DNA of 22,008 nt from Bacillota bacterium (GCA_023436225.1 JAEZKA010000037.1:1-22008); one strand, 5' to 3'. Positions 14,238 to 22,008 are shown, counted from the stretch's first letter. Numbers and translations: made by a program. Notes: a model not told the origin generated them from the letters alone.

Positions 14238-15608
14238 TTAATTAATTATATTGTTATTGCAATTCCACAGATTCAGAATTCTTCTAAAGCAATATGTAAA
14301 GTTTATTCTTGGTATGTCTTGCATGGTATAGATCGGTATTGTTGCATAATATTGACCATTAATATAATATTTTACACCACCTATCATACTGTCCGCTTTT
14401 ACAGGTGCTTCAAGATAGTTCGGTATGCTATATTCGGTCGTTACTTTCTCATCCTCCCGCATAAGAAGCTCTAGGTCTCCTGACATCCGAAGCTCCGCCA
14501 GCTTCATCTGTCCCTTTTTCACAAATAGTGGTTTTAATGAGGTGTTCTCAAATATTTGTCTCTGCTTATAGTTCGTAACTCCATAGCTCATTAACTCCTT
14601 TGTATCCGACCATTTTAACCCTTTATTCGGTGGCCATCCACAGCCAAGTACAACTGATATGAAGTATGCATCCTGCCGCTTCACTGCACCTACAAAGCAA
14701 TAACCTGCATCGCCCGTAAATCCAGTCTTCACCCCGATGGCTCCGTCCATCATATAAAGAAACCTATTTTTATTGGTAACAGTAAAGCTTCTCCCCTTCT
14801 TAATCTCGCGAAAGGAATAGGAGGATGTATTCGTAATTTCAATAAATTGCGGATTCTTAACTGCATAGCTCGCTATCACGGCTAGATCCCGGGCTGTGGT
14901 ATAGTGTCCTTGAGCATCAAGTCCATTTGGGGTGACAAAATTGGTATTTTCACATCCCAATTCTCTGGCCTTATCGTTCATCATTGTAGCAAAGCCTTCT
15001 ACAGATCCACCAACATGCTCTGCAATTGCCACCGCCACATCATTATGACTTTCCAACATCAGAGAGTGTAGCATATCCTTTAAATAATATTGTTCTCCGG
15101 TATTGATATTCAACTGGACATCAGGCATTCTTGCAGCATAGGAGGAAACCTCGACAACATCATCCAGCTTGGCATTCTCCAGTGTAACAATACAGGTCAT
15201 TATCTTTGTTGTACTTGCCATAGCCATTCTTTTATAACCGTTCTCCTCATATAGAACACGGTTATTGGACCCATCCATCAACAATGCGGAACGAGCATGA
15301 AGCTTCAGCTTGACAGGTTCTGCCGTTCCTTCTAAAGAAGTCTGCTCCCTGCTCTCGCTGCCCTCTTCTGAGTCCTCTTCCGATAGGACTCCTTCGGCAT
15401 GTAAAAGCTTTTGGTAGTTCTCCTCATCTTGTATTGCCTTTTCGTTTTCTTCACGGAGCTTCCTATCAAAGTCTTCAAAAACCAAGCCGGTAGAACTAAG
15501 TATCGCATCATAATACTCCCTAATACGCTTAGTTTGAACGAATGAAAATAGGATCAGTAGCACAATCCATGGTAATACTTTAAGATATTTACGTTTCAAC
15601 TTGACCAT
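14238..15608 (-). CDS. D-alanyl-D-alanine carboxypeptidase (peptidase S11, DacF-like), membrane-anchored
   Basis: This 456-residue penicillin-binding protein trims the terminal D-Ala from peptidoglycan stem peptides outside the membrane. The three active-site motifs are present: SxxK as S132-T-T-K135, SxN as S187-H-N189, and KTG at 294-296. An N-terminal helix (about 11-23) is followed by charged residues with no clear signal-peptidase site, so it may act as an uncleaved anchor. A highly acidic, coiled-coil-prone linker (about 43-98) separates it from the catalytic domain. The C-terminal region (about 340-456) corresponds to the PBP5-type beta domain. Sporulation relatives (DacF, DacB) have this fold, but the sequence does not fix which one this is. 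The ATG at 15608 follows GGAAGGAAAGGA. It is a single unit with its own terminator. Confidence 0.88.
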   Translation of the reverse strand: MVKLKRKYLKVLPWIVLLILFSFVQTKRIREYYDAILSSTGLVFEDFDRKLREENEKAIQDEENYQKLLHAEGVLSEEDSEEGSESREQTSLEGTAEPVKLKLHARSALLMDGSNNRVLYEENGYKRMAMASTTKIMTCIVTLENAKLDDVVEVSSYAARMPDVQLNINTGEQYYLKDMLHSLMLESHNDVAVAIAEHVGGSVEGFATMMNDKARELGCENTNFVTPNGLDAQGHYTTARDLAVIASYAVKNPQFIEITNTSSYSFREIKKGRSFTVTNKNRFLYMMDGAIGVKTGFTGDAGYCFVGAVKRQDAYFISVVLGCGWPPNKGLKWSDTKELMSYGVTNYKQRQIFENTSLKPLFVKKGQMKLAELRMSGDLELLMREDEKVTTEYSIPNYLEAPVKADSMIGGVKYYINGQYYATIPIYTMQDIPRINFTYCFRRILNLWNCNNNIIN

Positions 15609-15744
15609 TCCTTTCCTTCCTTACTCTAAATTTATTGTAAAAGCCTCAGAATATTCATCTTTTACATCACTTGACCCAAAGAAGTATTTCGATTGTCGTT
15701 ACTCTATAGCATTCATATAATGAAAGCATTGGAAAAGAAGAATC

Positions 15745-15778
15745 AAAAACAGCACATACCTTTAAGATGTATGTGCTG
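15745..15778 (-). terminator. Intrinsic terminator downstream of the broken small gene
   Basis: A perfect 10-bp stem is formed by CAGCACATAC (15750-15759) and GTATGTGCTG (15769-15778) around a 9-nt loop. On the minus strand it is followed by TTTTTG. It lies 54 bp after the stop codon at 15833, which supports the idea that a real gene once ended there. Confidence 0.85.
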
Positions 15779-15832
15779 AATACGAACGCTTTAATATGTA
15801 ATAATAGTAATGCTTTTTCTTTACTTAAAAAC

Positions 15833-16089
15833 TTACCGAATGATACCTTCTTCTGTCTCTATCTTATTCACAAAGTCCATATTGTAACGCACTGCACCGT
15901 GGTCTTTCATAACCGTGCCTCGTGTGATACGGATTGCCAAAATAACACAGTCTTCACTCTGTTCATTATTCGCTTCATCGTACCATTTTGCAAAGGCTTC
16001 GCGAAGTTTGGACCTTAATTCGGCGTCATCGTGATGGTTTCATATTTAAACGCTTATTTTTCGCCTGAAATGCCAGTCCCAGTAGGCAT
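15833..16089 (-). pseudogene. Remnant of a small (about 85-residue) protein gene, with in-frame stop and frameshift
   Basis: Reading on the minus strand from the ATG at 16089: MPTGTGISGEK, then a TAA stop (16056-16054), then AFKYETITMTPN in the same frame, then a second stop. One base short of that frame (near 16015-16021) a long, protein-like stretch begins: LRSKLREAFAKWYDEANNEQ, continuing through CVILAIRITRGTVMKDHGAVRYNMDF to EEGIIR and TAA at 15833. Restoring one T in the AATTAAGG run joins the two parts as MTPN-LRSKLREAF, and the total becomes 86 codons. The protein-like composition and a proper terminator 54 bp downstream argue that this was a gene. I do not recognise the family. No ribosome binding site is visible, in keeping with decay. 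A shorter functional product beginning downstream of the frameshift is possible but has no good start. Confidence 0.6.
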
Positions 16090-16105
16090 TGATTTATAAT
16101 GCTTT

Positions 16106-16168
16106 AAAAAGGATGCGTACAATTACCTATCGCATTTCCAGCTATGGTTCGTGTACGCATCCTTTTTT
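16106..16168 (-). terminator. Bidirectional terminator after nspC
   Basis: A perfect 15-bp inverted repeat has arms 16106-16120 and 16153-16167. Its core is GGATGCGTAC with GTACGCATCC, flanked by five A on one side and six T on the other, so it could end transcription on either strand. It lies 79 bp after the nspC stop and closes the polyamine operon. Confidence 0.92.
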
Positions 16169-16246
16169 ATATTATATTATATTAAACTATATTTCCGACA
16201 GCTCTATGCTCTTAGGAACACGGCATTTTATTATCTGATATCCCTA

Positions 16247-17380
16247 CTACAATCTACTCTTAAAATCCTCATATCCGAAATGCTTTATCAGCTTAATTCC
16301 ATCTGTCTCGGTATTCAGGTAGATTGATGGTAAATTAATCCCGTTAAAGGTATTGTTCTTCACCATGGAATAGATCGCCATATCACAGAAGACCAGTCGG
16401 TCTCCTATTTTTAGCGGTTCCTTAAAGGAATAATCTCCGATTACATCTCCAGCAAGACAAGTAGGTCCACCCAGTCGGTAGGTATAGGGATATTCTCCGG
16501 GTTGTCCGGATTCTAATATGTTAGGACGATAAGGCATCTCTAAAACATCCGGCATATGACACGATGCTGAGGTATCCATAATAGCGAGTGGAATTCCGTT
16601 CTCGTTCAAATCCAGCACCGTACTTACCAGGAAGCCTGCATTCAAGGCTACGGCCTCTCCCGGTTCCAGATATACCTGTACCGGATAGGTTGCCTTCACA
16701 TGGTTGATGCAGCTGACAAGAGTCTCAATATCATAATCTGCTCTGGTTATATGATGTCCGCCACCAAAATTGATCCATTTCATTTGTGACATCAGATGGC
16801 CGAACTTCTCTTCCACTACCCGAAGGGTTCTCTCAAGAACATCAGAATTCTGCTCACACATCGTATGAAAATGTAAGCCCTCAATGCCATCCAGGTCGAC
16901 ACCCTCCAAAGCCGTAATTTTGATACCGAATCGGGAGCCTGTAAAGCAAGGATTATACATATCCGTCTCAATCTCAGAGTATTCCGGATTAATTCGTAGT
17001 CCGCAGGATACCTTCTTAGAGCTATTTAACACCTTATCCTTATATTTCTCCCATTGGGCAATCGAATTAAATACAATATGGTCGCAAAGGCCAAGAATCT
17101 CATCAAACTCCTGCTCCTTATAAGCTGGAGAGAAAATATGAACCTCTTTTCCCATCTCCTCGGCGCCCAGCTTTGCTTCAAATAAGGAGCTGGCTGTTGT
17201 TCCACTCAGGTATTTTCCGATTAAGGGATAGGTGGAGTACATGGAATACGCTTTTTGTGCCAGAAGAATCTCGCAGCCAGTGCGTTCCATGACAGAACCC
17301 ATAATCTCTAGATTATTACGTAACAGTGCTTCATCGACGACATAGGACGGGGTAACAACCTTGTTAAAATCTATATTCAT
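16247..17380 (-). CDS. nspC: Carboxynorspermidine/carboxyspermidine decarboxylase
   Basis: NspC is a PLP enzyme of the alanine racemase-like fold that decarboxylates carboxyspermidine (or carboxynorspermidine) to spermidine (or norspermidine). The 377-residue product has normal family length. K43 in LLAQKAYSMYS is the PLP lysine, HFHTMCEQ (170-177) and the glycine loop NFGGGHH (204-210) hold the cofactor, and EPGEA (239-243), DTSASCHMPDVLEMPYRP (269-286) and GPTCLAGD (305-312) complete the active site. The ATG at 17380 has AAAGGAGG 12 bp upstream, a rather long spacing. It lies 48 bp after the dehydrogenase gene, its partner in the pathway, and is the last gene of the operon. With putrescine made by the upstream genes, spermidine is the expected product. 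Confidence 0.93.
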   Translation of the reverse strand: MNIDFNKVVTPSYVVDEALLRNNLEIMGSVMERTGCEILLAQKAYSMYSTYPLIGKYLSGTTASSLFEAKLGAEEMGKEVHIFSPAYKEQEFDEILGLCDHIVFNSIAQWEKYKDKVLNSSKKVSCGLRINPEYSEIETDMYNPCFTGSRFGIKITALEGVDLDGIEGLHFHTMCEQNSDVLERTLRVVEEKFGHLMSQMKWINFGGGHHITRADYDIETLVSCINHVKATYPVQVYLEPGEAVALNAGFLVSTVLDLNENGIPLAIMDTSASCHMPDVLEMPYRPNILESGQPGEYPYTYRLGGPTCLAGDVIGDYSFKEPLKIGDRLVFCDMAIYSMVKNNTFNGINLPSIYLNTETDGIKLIKHFGYEDFKSRL

Positions 17381-17428
17381 TGGTACAACAGGCCTCCTTT
17401 CTTAACTAGTTTATGCTTAACAGGTCTG

Positions 17429-18634
17429 CTATTCTACCATCTCAGGGTTGAAGCTTTCCTTCCAAGGTAGACCGCAACGGTTCAACTCTGCCATGAACGG
17501 ATCGGGATCCATCTCCTCTACGTTATATACGCCAGGCTTCTTCCAGCGTCCCTCTAATACCATCTTTGCTCCAATCATTGCCGGAACGCCGGTAGTATAG
17601 GAAATCGCCTGGGAACCAACCTCACGGTAGCACTCCTCGTGATCACATACATTATATACATAATAGCTCACTTCTTTGCCATCTTTAACACCGGTATAGA
17701 TACAGCCGATGTTCGTCTTTCCCTTGGTTCTGGGACCTAAGGAAGCAGGATCCGGAAGCACCGCCTTAAGAAACTGCAATGGAATAATCTGCTGACCCTC
17801 AAAATTAATGGGTTCAATTGAGGTCATACCAACATTCTCAAGTACTCTTAGGTGAGTAATATATTTTTCTGAAAATGTCATAAAGAAACGGATTTTCTTC
17901 ACTCCAGGAATGTTGATTGCTAAGGATTCCATCTCCTCATGATGCAACAGATACATATCCTTCGGACCGATCTCCGGGAAGTTATAGACTCTCTTCACCT
18001 CCAGGGGCTCTGTCTCATGGAACTTACCATTCTCAAAGTAACTGCCGTTAGCGGTAATTTCACGAATATTGATCTCCGGATTGAAATTCGTTGCAAAGGG
18101 ATAACCGTGATCACCCGCATTGGCGTCAAGAATATCGATCGTATGGATCTCATCAAAATAATGCTTCAAAGCATATGCTGAGAAAACCTGAGTTACGCCA
18201 GGATCAAAGCCACAGCCAAGTATGGCAGTAATTCCTGCCTTCTCAAAGCGCTCTTTATATGCCCACTGCCATTTGTATTCGAACTTTGGAATATCCTTCG
18301 GCTCGTAGTTAGCGGTATCCAGGTAATCAACCTTCGTAGCAAGGCAGGCATCCATAATAGTCAAATCCTGATAGGGTAATGCAACATTGATTACAATATC
18401 GGGCTGAAACTGATTAATCAGTGAAATCACCTCATCAGTATTGTCCGCATCCACCTGCGCTGTGGAGACCTTGGTTTTATATCCCTTAGCTTCTACCTGT
18501 GCCTTATAGGCATCGCATTTTGATTTGGTTCTGCTTGCAATGCAGATTTCCTCAAATACATCTGAATTCTGACAACATTTATGAATTACTACTCCGGCAA
18601 CTCCGCCGGCTCCGATAATCAAGGCTTTGCTCAT
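17429..18634 (-). CDS. Carboxynorspermidine/carboxyspermidine dehydrogenase (saccharopine dehydrogenase-like)
   Basis: This 401-residue enzyme condenses a diamine (putrescine or diaminopropane) with L-aspartate semialdehyde and reduces the imine with NADPH to carboxy(nor)spermidine. The N-terminal Rossmann loop is GAGGVAG (8-14). CGFDPGVTQVFSAYALKHYFDEI and DANAGDHGYPFATNFNPEINIREI are family hallmarks that separate it from true saccharopine dehydrogenases. Two ATGs are possible: 18640 and 18634. The ribosome binding site AAAGGAG is 3 bp from the first and 9 bp from the second, so 18634 is preferred. It is followed by nspC. The 168-bp gap before it contains a terminator-like repeat, so expression relative to speB may be reduced. 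A related enzyme acting on agmatine instead of putrescine cannot be excluded from sequence alone. Confidence 0.93.
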   Translation of the reverse strand: MSKALIIGAGGVAGVVIHKCCQNSDVFEEICIASRTKSKCDAYKAQVEAKGYKTKVSTAQVDADNTDEVISLINQFQPDIVINVALPYQDLTIMDACLATKVDYLDTANYEPKDIPKFEYKWQWAYKERFEKAGITAILGCGFDPGVTQVFSAYALKHYFDEIHTIDILDANAGDHGYPFATNFNPEINIREITANGSYFENGKFHETEPLEVKRVYNFPEIGPKDMYLLHHEEMESLAINIPGVKKIRFFMTFSEKYITHLRVLENVGMTSIEPINFEGQQIIPLQFLKAVLPDPASLGPRTKGKTNIGCIYTGVKDGKEVSYYVYNVCDHEECYREVGSQAISYTTGVPAMIGAKMVLEGRWKKPGVYNVEEMDPDPFMAELNRCGLPWKESFNPEMVE

Positions 18635-18747
18635 CGTCATTCTCTCCTTTATTTATTAATATTGTGACTATATAAAGTCAATATTTCACTCTGATTTATC
18701 TACTTATCCAAATGCTAACCAACATTCTGTATTAGAGAGGCAGCGCA

Positions 18748-18797
18748 AAAACCCGAAGGAACGAGGCGTTTGCTCCGATGGAATTCAGTAGGAAGTC
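18748..18797 (-). repeat. Dispersed hairpin repeat, copy 2, after speB (possible terminator/attenuator)
   Basis: This is the counterpart of the repeat in the folD leader (9020-9069), in the same orientation. On the minus strand, CGGAG with CTTCG and AACG with CGTT form an interrupted stem with a 3-nt loop, followed by GGTTTTTG. It starts 6 bp after the speB stop codon, so it could partly terminate the polyamine operon between speB and the carboxynorspermidine genes. Confidence 0.55.
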
Positions 18798-18802
18798 CCA
18801 CA

Positions 18803-19651
18803 CTACAGCTGCAAAAGCAGTTCACGAAGCAGCTTACAGGCAAGTGCCGTTGAAGCTCCGCTCTGATCATATATAGGGGATAGTTCATTCATATCCATTG
18901 CAACGATATTCAGCTTGAACACCTTCTTCAACGCATGTATCAGCTCCATAAAGGTTACTCCACCGGCTTCCGGCGTACCGGTTCCGGGAAATACGGAAGG
19001 GTCAAGTACGTCAAGATCAATTGTTAAGTAAATCGGTTTCCCCTGCAAGTGCTCTACCACCTGATCGATCCCATCCAAATTGAACTTCTGGGTAAATACA
19101 TGGTCCTTTGCCCATAGAAATTCCTCACGATCACCACTGCGAATACCAAATTGATAGATATGGCCATCTCCGATAATTTCGTGGCAGCGCCTCATGACAC
19201 TGGCGTGGGACAGCTTCTCTCCAAGATAATCGTCACGAAGATCTGCATGAGCATCAAAGTGGAGGATGTGAAGCTCCGGATACCTCTTCGCTACTGCTCT
19301 GACACTCCCCAGTGTAACCAGATGCTCACCGCCAATCATCAAGGGTTTCTTGTTATCCTCAAGGATACTGTCCGTCATCTCTTCTATGGTTCTTAGAACT
19401 CTCTCTGTATTACCAAAACCAAATTCCAGATCTCCGGCATCGAAGATGCGGCAATCCAACAAATCCTTATCCAGGTATGGACTATAGGTCTCTATCCCAT
19501 AGCTTTCATTCCGGATTGCTGCACTGGCGAATCGGGTTCCCGGTCGATAGGAGGTTGTCCCGTCGAAGGGAGCTCCAAATAATACAATATCGCTGTCGTC
19601 ATATTCATGATCACAGGCAATAAAGGTATGGATATTTCTATTCATATTCAT
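18803..19651 (-). CDS. speB: Agmatinase family ureohydrolase
   Basis: SpeB hydrolyses agmatine to putrescine and urea with a two-manganese centre. The 282-residue product has typical length. All six metal ligands are present: H110 (GGEH), D133, H135 and D137 (FDAHAD), D212 and D214 (TIDLDVLDP). SHASVMRR (148-155) and VFPGTGTPEAGG (220-231) are the usual active-site loops. The ATG at 19651 has GGAG 7 bp upstream, inside the end of speE; the two genes overlap by 14 bp, so translation is probably coupled. In some bacteria SpeB homologues act instead on N1-aminopropylagmatine to give spermidine directly, which the speE neighbour makes worth considering. Formiminoglutamase or arginase are less likely in this context. 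Confidence 0.92.
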   Translation of the reverse strand: MNMNRNIHTFIACDHEYDDSDIVLFGAPFDGTTSYRPGTRFASAAIRNESYGIETYSPYLDKDLLDCRIFDAGDLEFGFGNTERVLRTIEEMTDSILEDNKKPLMIGGEHLVTLGSVRAVAKRYPELHILHFDAHADLRDDYLGEKLSHASVMRRCHEIIGDGHIYQFGIRSGDREEFLWAKDHVFTQKFNLDGIDQVVEHLQGKPIYLTIDLDVLDPSVFPGTGTPEAGGVTFMELIHALKKVFKLNIVAMDMNELSPIYDQSGASTALACKLLRELLLQL

Positions 19652-20489
19652 TTAACTGCTCCTTTACATAATTGGGAAGTGCAAAGCTCCCAACATGAAG
19701 CTTCGTATTATAGTATTTTGTCTTTAATCCAAGCTCATTCCAAGTATCTTCCTTTAGATCTCGGATTGGATCATAATGCTTACTGGCATACCCGAATAAC
19801 CAATGTCCGCTGGGGTAAGTCGGAATATGTGCCTGATAAACTTTAGCAATCGGGAAGGTTTCTTTAATTCTCTGATGGGCTCGCTTCATGGCATCCACAT
19901 AGGAGGCATAAAAGGTACTCTCATGCTGATTCACCAGGATACCGGTGTCGGTAAGCGCATTGTAGCAGTTACCGTAAAATTCTTTGGTAAATAAGCCTTC
20001 TCCCGGACCAAAGGGATCCGTTGAATCCACTAATATCAAATCATATTCATTTGTCCTGCGTCGGACGAATTTTAATCCGTCCTCATAATAAATATGGACT
20101 CTGGGATCGGTTAGTTTCTCTGCGGTCTGGGGCAGGTGCATTTTACAGGCATCCACTACCAGCTCATCAATCTCAACCATATCGATACGTTCCACTTGGG
20201 GGTATCTGGTCAGCTCTCGTATCGTACCGCCATCTCCGGCACCGATTACAAGCACCTTCTTAATGTTCGGATTAGTTGCCATCGGCACATGAACGATCAT
20301 ATCATGATAGATAAATTCATCCTTTTCCGTTACCATCAGGCATCCATCCAAGATCAAAGCTCGGCCGAATTCCTCCGTATCAAGAATCGCGATATGTTGA
20401 AAATCACTCTGCCTATTATACAGCTGCTCTTTTACCTTTAGTGATAATCTCACATGCTCCGAATGATGTTCGGAATACCATAGCTCCAT
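19638..20489 (-). CDS. speE: Spermidine synthase (aminopropyltransferase)
   Basis: SpeE transfers an aminopropyl group from decarboxylated SAM to putrescine (or, in some species, to agmatine). The 283-residue product has the usual length. It begins MELWYSEHHSEHVRLSLKV, contains LDGCLMVTEKDEFIYHDM (48-64), the SAM-binding GAGDGG (83-88), the acidic VEID (105-108), and the catalytic VDSTDPFGPG (154-163) with D155 and D158. IPTYPSGHWLFGYASKHYDP follows near the C-terminus. The ATG at 20489 matches the conserved start; in-frame GTGs lie at 20498 and 20513, and the ribosome binding site AAAGG is 13 bp from the ATG, so the true start could be one of these. No speD for making decarboxylated SAM is seen in this window. 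It overlaps speB by 14 bp and follows the decarboxylase gene by 92 bp. Confidence 0.9.
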   Translation of the reverse strand: MELWYSEHHSEHVRLSLKVKEQLYNRQSDFQHIAILDTEEFGRALILDGCLMVTEKDEFIYHDMIVHVPMATNPNIKKVLVIGAGDGGTIRELTRYPQVERIDMVEIDELVVDACKMHLPQTAEKLTDPRVHIYYEDGLKFVRRRTNEYDLILVDSTDPFGPGEGLFTKEFYGNCYNALTDTGILVNQHESTFYASYVDAMKRAHQRIKETFPIAKVYQAHIPTYPSGHWLFGYASKHYDPIRDLKEDTWNELGLKTKYYNTKLHVGSFALPNYVKEQLNEYE

Positions 20490-20581
20490 AGCAAACACCG
20501 CGCCTTTCTTCACTTGTAAACGATAAGTAATATTATAAACCTATAAGGGATATTGATTCTTTGACCATCCTTCTCGGTATA

Positions 20582-22008
20582 CTAAAAATCAACAATATTA
20601 ATATATTCCACCTTCATATCCTGTGGCCCGGTCAGGGAGCTTCCCTTCTCCTTCGCATATATAATATAATCAATGATATCCTTTGTGATACGTTCTCCAG
20701 GAGCAAGAATTGGAATTCCTGGGGGATAACACATTACAAATTCTCCTGAAATATGCCCAATCCCATCCTTTAATAAGACAGATTTCTTATCACTGTAAAA
20801 TGCCTTCTGAGGCGTCAGCTCGACAATTGGATCAATGTATTCATGATTTAGCATACCCACCTTGTCCTTGCCATAGATACGTTTTATCTCGGATAAAGCG
20901 GATACTAAACGTTCTATCTCAAAGGCGCGGTCTCCTGCTGTAATAACCGCCAGTATATTACCGATATCTCCAAACTCAATCTGAATATCATATTCATCTC
21001 TTAACAGATCATAGACCTCTACTCCGGCAAGACCAATCTCTCCGGTATGGATAGAAAGCTTCGTCCGGTCAAAATCATATACGGTATCTTTGTCTATTAG
21101 CTCTTTGGAGAAGGCATAATAACCACCGGTCTTATTTATCTCATTTCTGGCATACTCTGCAAGATCAATTGTCTTTGCTACAATTTCCTTGCCGTTCAAT
21201 ACCATATTCTTTCTTGCAAGATCCAGAGAGGCTAATAATAGATAAGAACCACTGGTGGTTTGAGTCAAGTTGATGATCTGTCTGACATAGCCGGGATCAA
21301 TATCGTTTTTACAAATCAGGAAGGAGCTCTGTGTCAAGGAGCCGCCGGTCTTATGCATACTGACGGCCGCCATATCGGCACCTGCCGCCATGGCACTGAT
21401 TGGTAGACCTTCTCCAAAATAAAAATGTGCTCCATGAGCTTCATCCACTAATACTTTTATATTATATTCATGAGCCAGTGTGACAATTTCTTTTAAATTC
21501 GAGCAAATTCCGTAATAGGTCGGGTTATTGATCAGAATAGCCTTTGCCTGCGGATGCTCTTTAATGGTTCTCTTGATATCCTCCACTGACATTCCCAGAG
21601 GTATTCCTAACTGATGATTGACTCCCGGATTAACATAGACTGGGATGGCACCACATACAACCAGCGCATTGATGGAGCTACGATGTACATTACGTGGCAT
21701 GATAATCTCATCTCCTGCCTTGCAGGTAGACATAATCATTGCCTGTACCGCAGCTGTTGTACCATTGACCATAAAAAAAGCCGCATCTGCACCAAACGCC
21801 TCAGCGGCCAGCTCCTCAGCAGCTTTTATGACCGAGACCGGATGAATCAGATTGTCTAACGGCTTCATGGAATTCACATCCACCTTCAAGCAATCGATTC
21901 CTAGAAATTCGGTAAGCTCAGGGGTTCCTCTTCCGCCCTTATGTCCTGGTACATCAAAAGGTACAACACGGTTTCTTTTATGTTTTAATAACGCTTCGTG
22001 AATGGGTG
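20582..22008 (-). CDS. speA: Orn/Lys/Arg decarboxylase (probably arginine decarboxylase), 5' end outside the window
   Basis: This is a PLP fold-type I decarboxylase of the short Firmicutes form. Reading continues upstream to the window edge (PIHEALLKHKRNRVVPFDVPGHKGGRGTPE), so about 475 residues are visible and only some ten N-terminal residues should be missing. FDVPGHKGG is the family's N-terminal motif. DEAHGAHF holds the Asp and His that contact the cofactor, and SMHKTGGSLTQSS carries the PLP lysine at visible residue 219. MCYPPGIPILAPGE lies near the C-terminus. The family includes arginine, lysine and ornithine decarboxylases that cannot be told apart safely by eye. The agmatinase gene two positions downstream favours arginine, giving agmatine. 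It is the first visible gene of the polyamine operon; its promoter lies outside the window. Confidence 0.92.
   Translation of the reverse strand, partial: PIHEALLKHKRNRVVPFDVPGHKGGRGTPELTEFLGIDCLKVDVNSMKPLDNLIHPVSVIKAAEELAAEAFGADAAFFMVNGTTAAVQAMIMSTCKAGDEIIMPRNVHRSSINALVVCGAIPVYVNPGVNHQLGIPLGMSVEDIKRTIKEHPQAKAILINNPTYYGICSNLKEIVTLAHEYNIKVLVDEAHGAHFYFGEGLPISAMAAGADMAAVSMHKTGGSLTQSSFLICKNDIDPGYVRQIINLTQTTSGSYLLLASLDLARKNMVLNGKEIVAKTIDLAEYARNEINKTGGYYAFSKELIDKDTVYDFDRTKLSIHTGEIGLAGVEVYDLLRDEYDIQIEFGDIGNILAVITAGDRAFEIERLVSALSEIKRIYGKDKVGMLNHEYIDPIVELTPQKAFYSDKKSVLLKDGIGHISGEFVMCYPPGIPILAPGERITKDIIDYIIYAKEKGSSLTGPQDMKVEYINIVDF

Larger units (their letters stand above)
15609..16246. other. Long intergenic region upstream of the carboxypeptidase gene
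   Basis: This 638-bp stretch holds the nspC terminator (16106-16168), a broken small gene (15833-16089) and that gene's terminator (15745-15778). Between 15609 and 15745 lies the upstream region of the carboxypeptidase gene, where I see no well-spaced -35/-10 pair; a sporulation-type promoter would not be excluded. Confidence 0.55.

Noticed and set aside
15767..16018. 83-codon plus-strand frame in the gap before the carboxypeptidase gene
   Set aside because: No ribosome binding site and it overlaps a strong terminator; the minus strand of the same region reads as a broken protein gene instead.
18653..18681. TTGACT-17-TAATAA as promoter of the carboxynorspermidine dehydrogenase gene
   Set aside because: The start would fall within the ribosome binding site, and the -10 box matches only three consensus bases.

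Overview
The window is AT-rich Firmicutes DNA, most likely from a Lachnospiraceae-type clostridium (Clostridium cluster XIVa). The clues are the gene orders (BaiN-like FAD enzyme)-cmk-ispH and rimO-pgsA-cinA, strong GGAGG-type ribosome binding sites, a GerMN sporulation-type lipoprotein, and a spermidine cluster of the aspartate-semialdehyde type. Every protein gene I can support is on the minus strand, so transcription runs from right to left. I see no tRNA, rRNA, CRISPR array, transposase or phage gene.

From right to left: (i) 22008-16247 is a polyamine operon: Orn/Lys/Arg decarboxylase (cut by the window edge), speE, speB, carboxynorspermidine dehydrogenase and nspC, ending at a strong bidirectional terminator. 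It carries the parts for arginine -> agmatine -> putrescine -> spermidine, with both a SpeE aminopropyltransferase and the carboxynorspermidine route. (ii) 16089-15750 holds a decayed small gene (in-frame stop plus frameshift) that keeps its own terminator. (iii) 15608-14101 is a membrane-anchored D-Ala-D-Ala carboxypeptidase and its terminator, followed by a small two-helix membrane protein. (iv) 13638-12436 is a 2-keto-3-deoxygluconate kinase with a good promoter, a palindrome over its -10 box and a terminator. (v) 12278-9296 is a membrane-anchored unknown protein followed by a YbhJ-like aconitase-family hydratase and a terminator. (vi) 9161-7407 is folD with a structured leader, followed by an unknown protein. 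(vii) 7337-3985 is rimO-pgsA-cinA, covering ribosomal protein S12 methylthiolation, phosphatidylglycerol synthesis and NMN/pyridine nucleotide repair. (viii) 3656-3000 is a GerMN lipoprotein. (ix) 2930-1 is a BaiN-like flavoprotein, cmk and ispH (cut by the left edge), preceded by a block of nested palindromes.

Most of the window is core metabolism. The parts that deserve a second look lie mainly between genes: the palindromic block at 2727-2959, a terminator-like repeat present in two diverged copies (9020-9069 and 18748-18797), the pseudogene at 15833-16089, and a possible plus-strand small RNA at 3830-3975. Among the genes, the polyamine operon with two apparently redundant spermidine routes is the most interesting. 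I did not find a clearly new multi-gene system.
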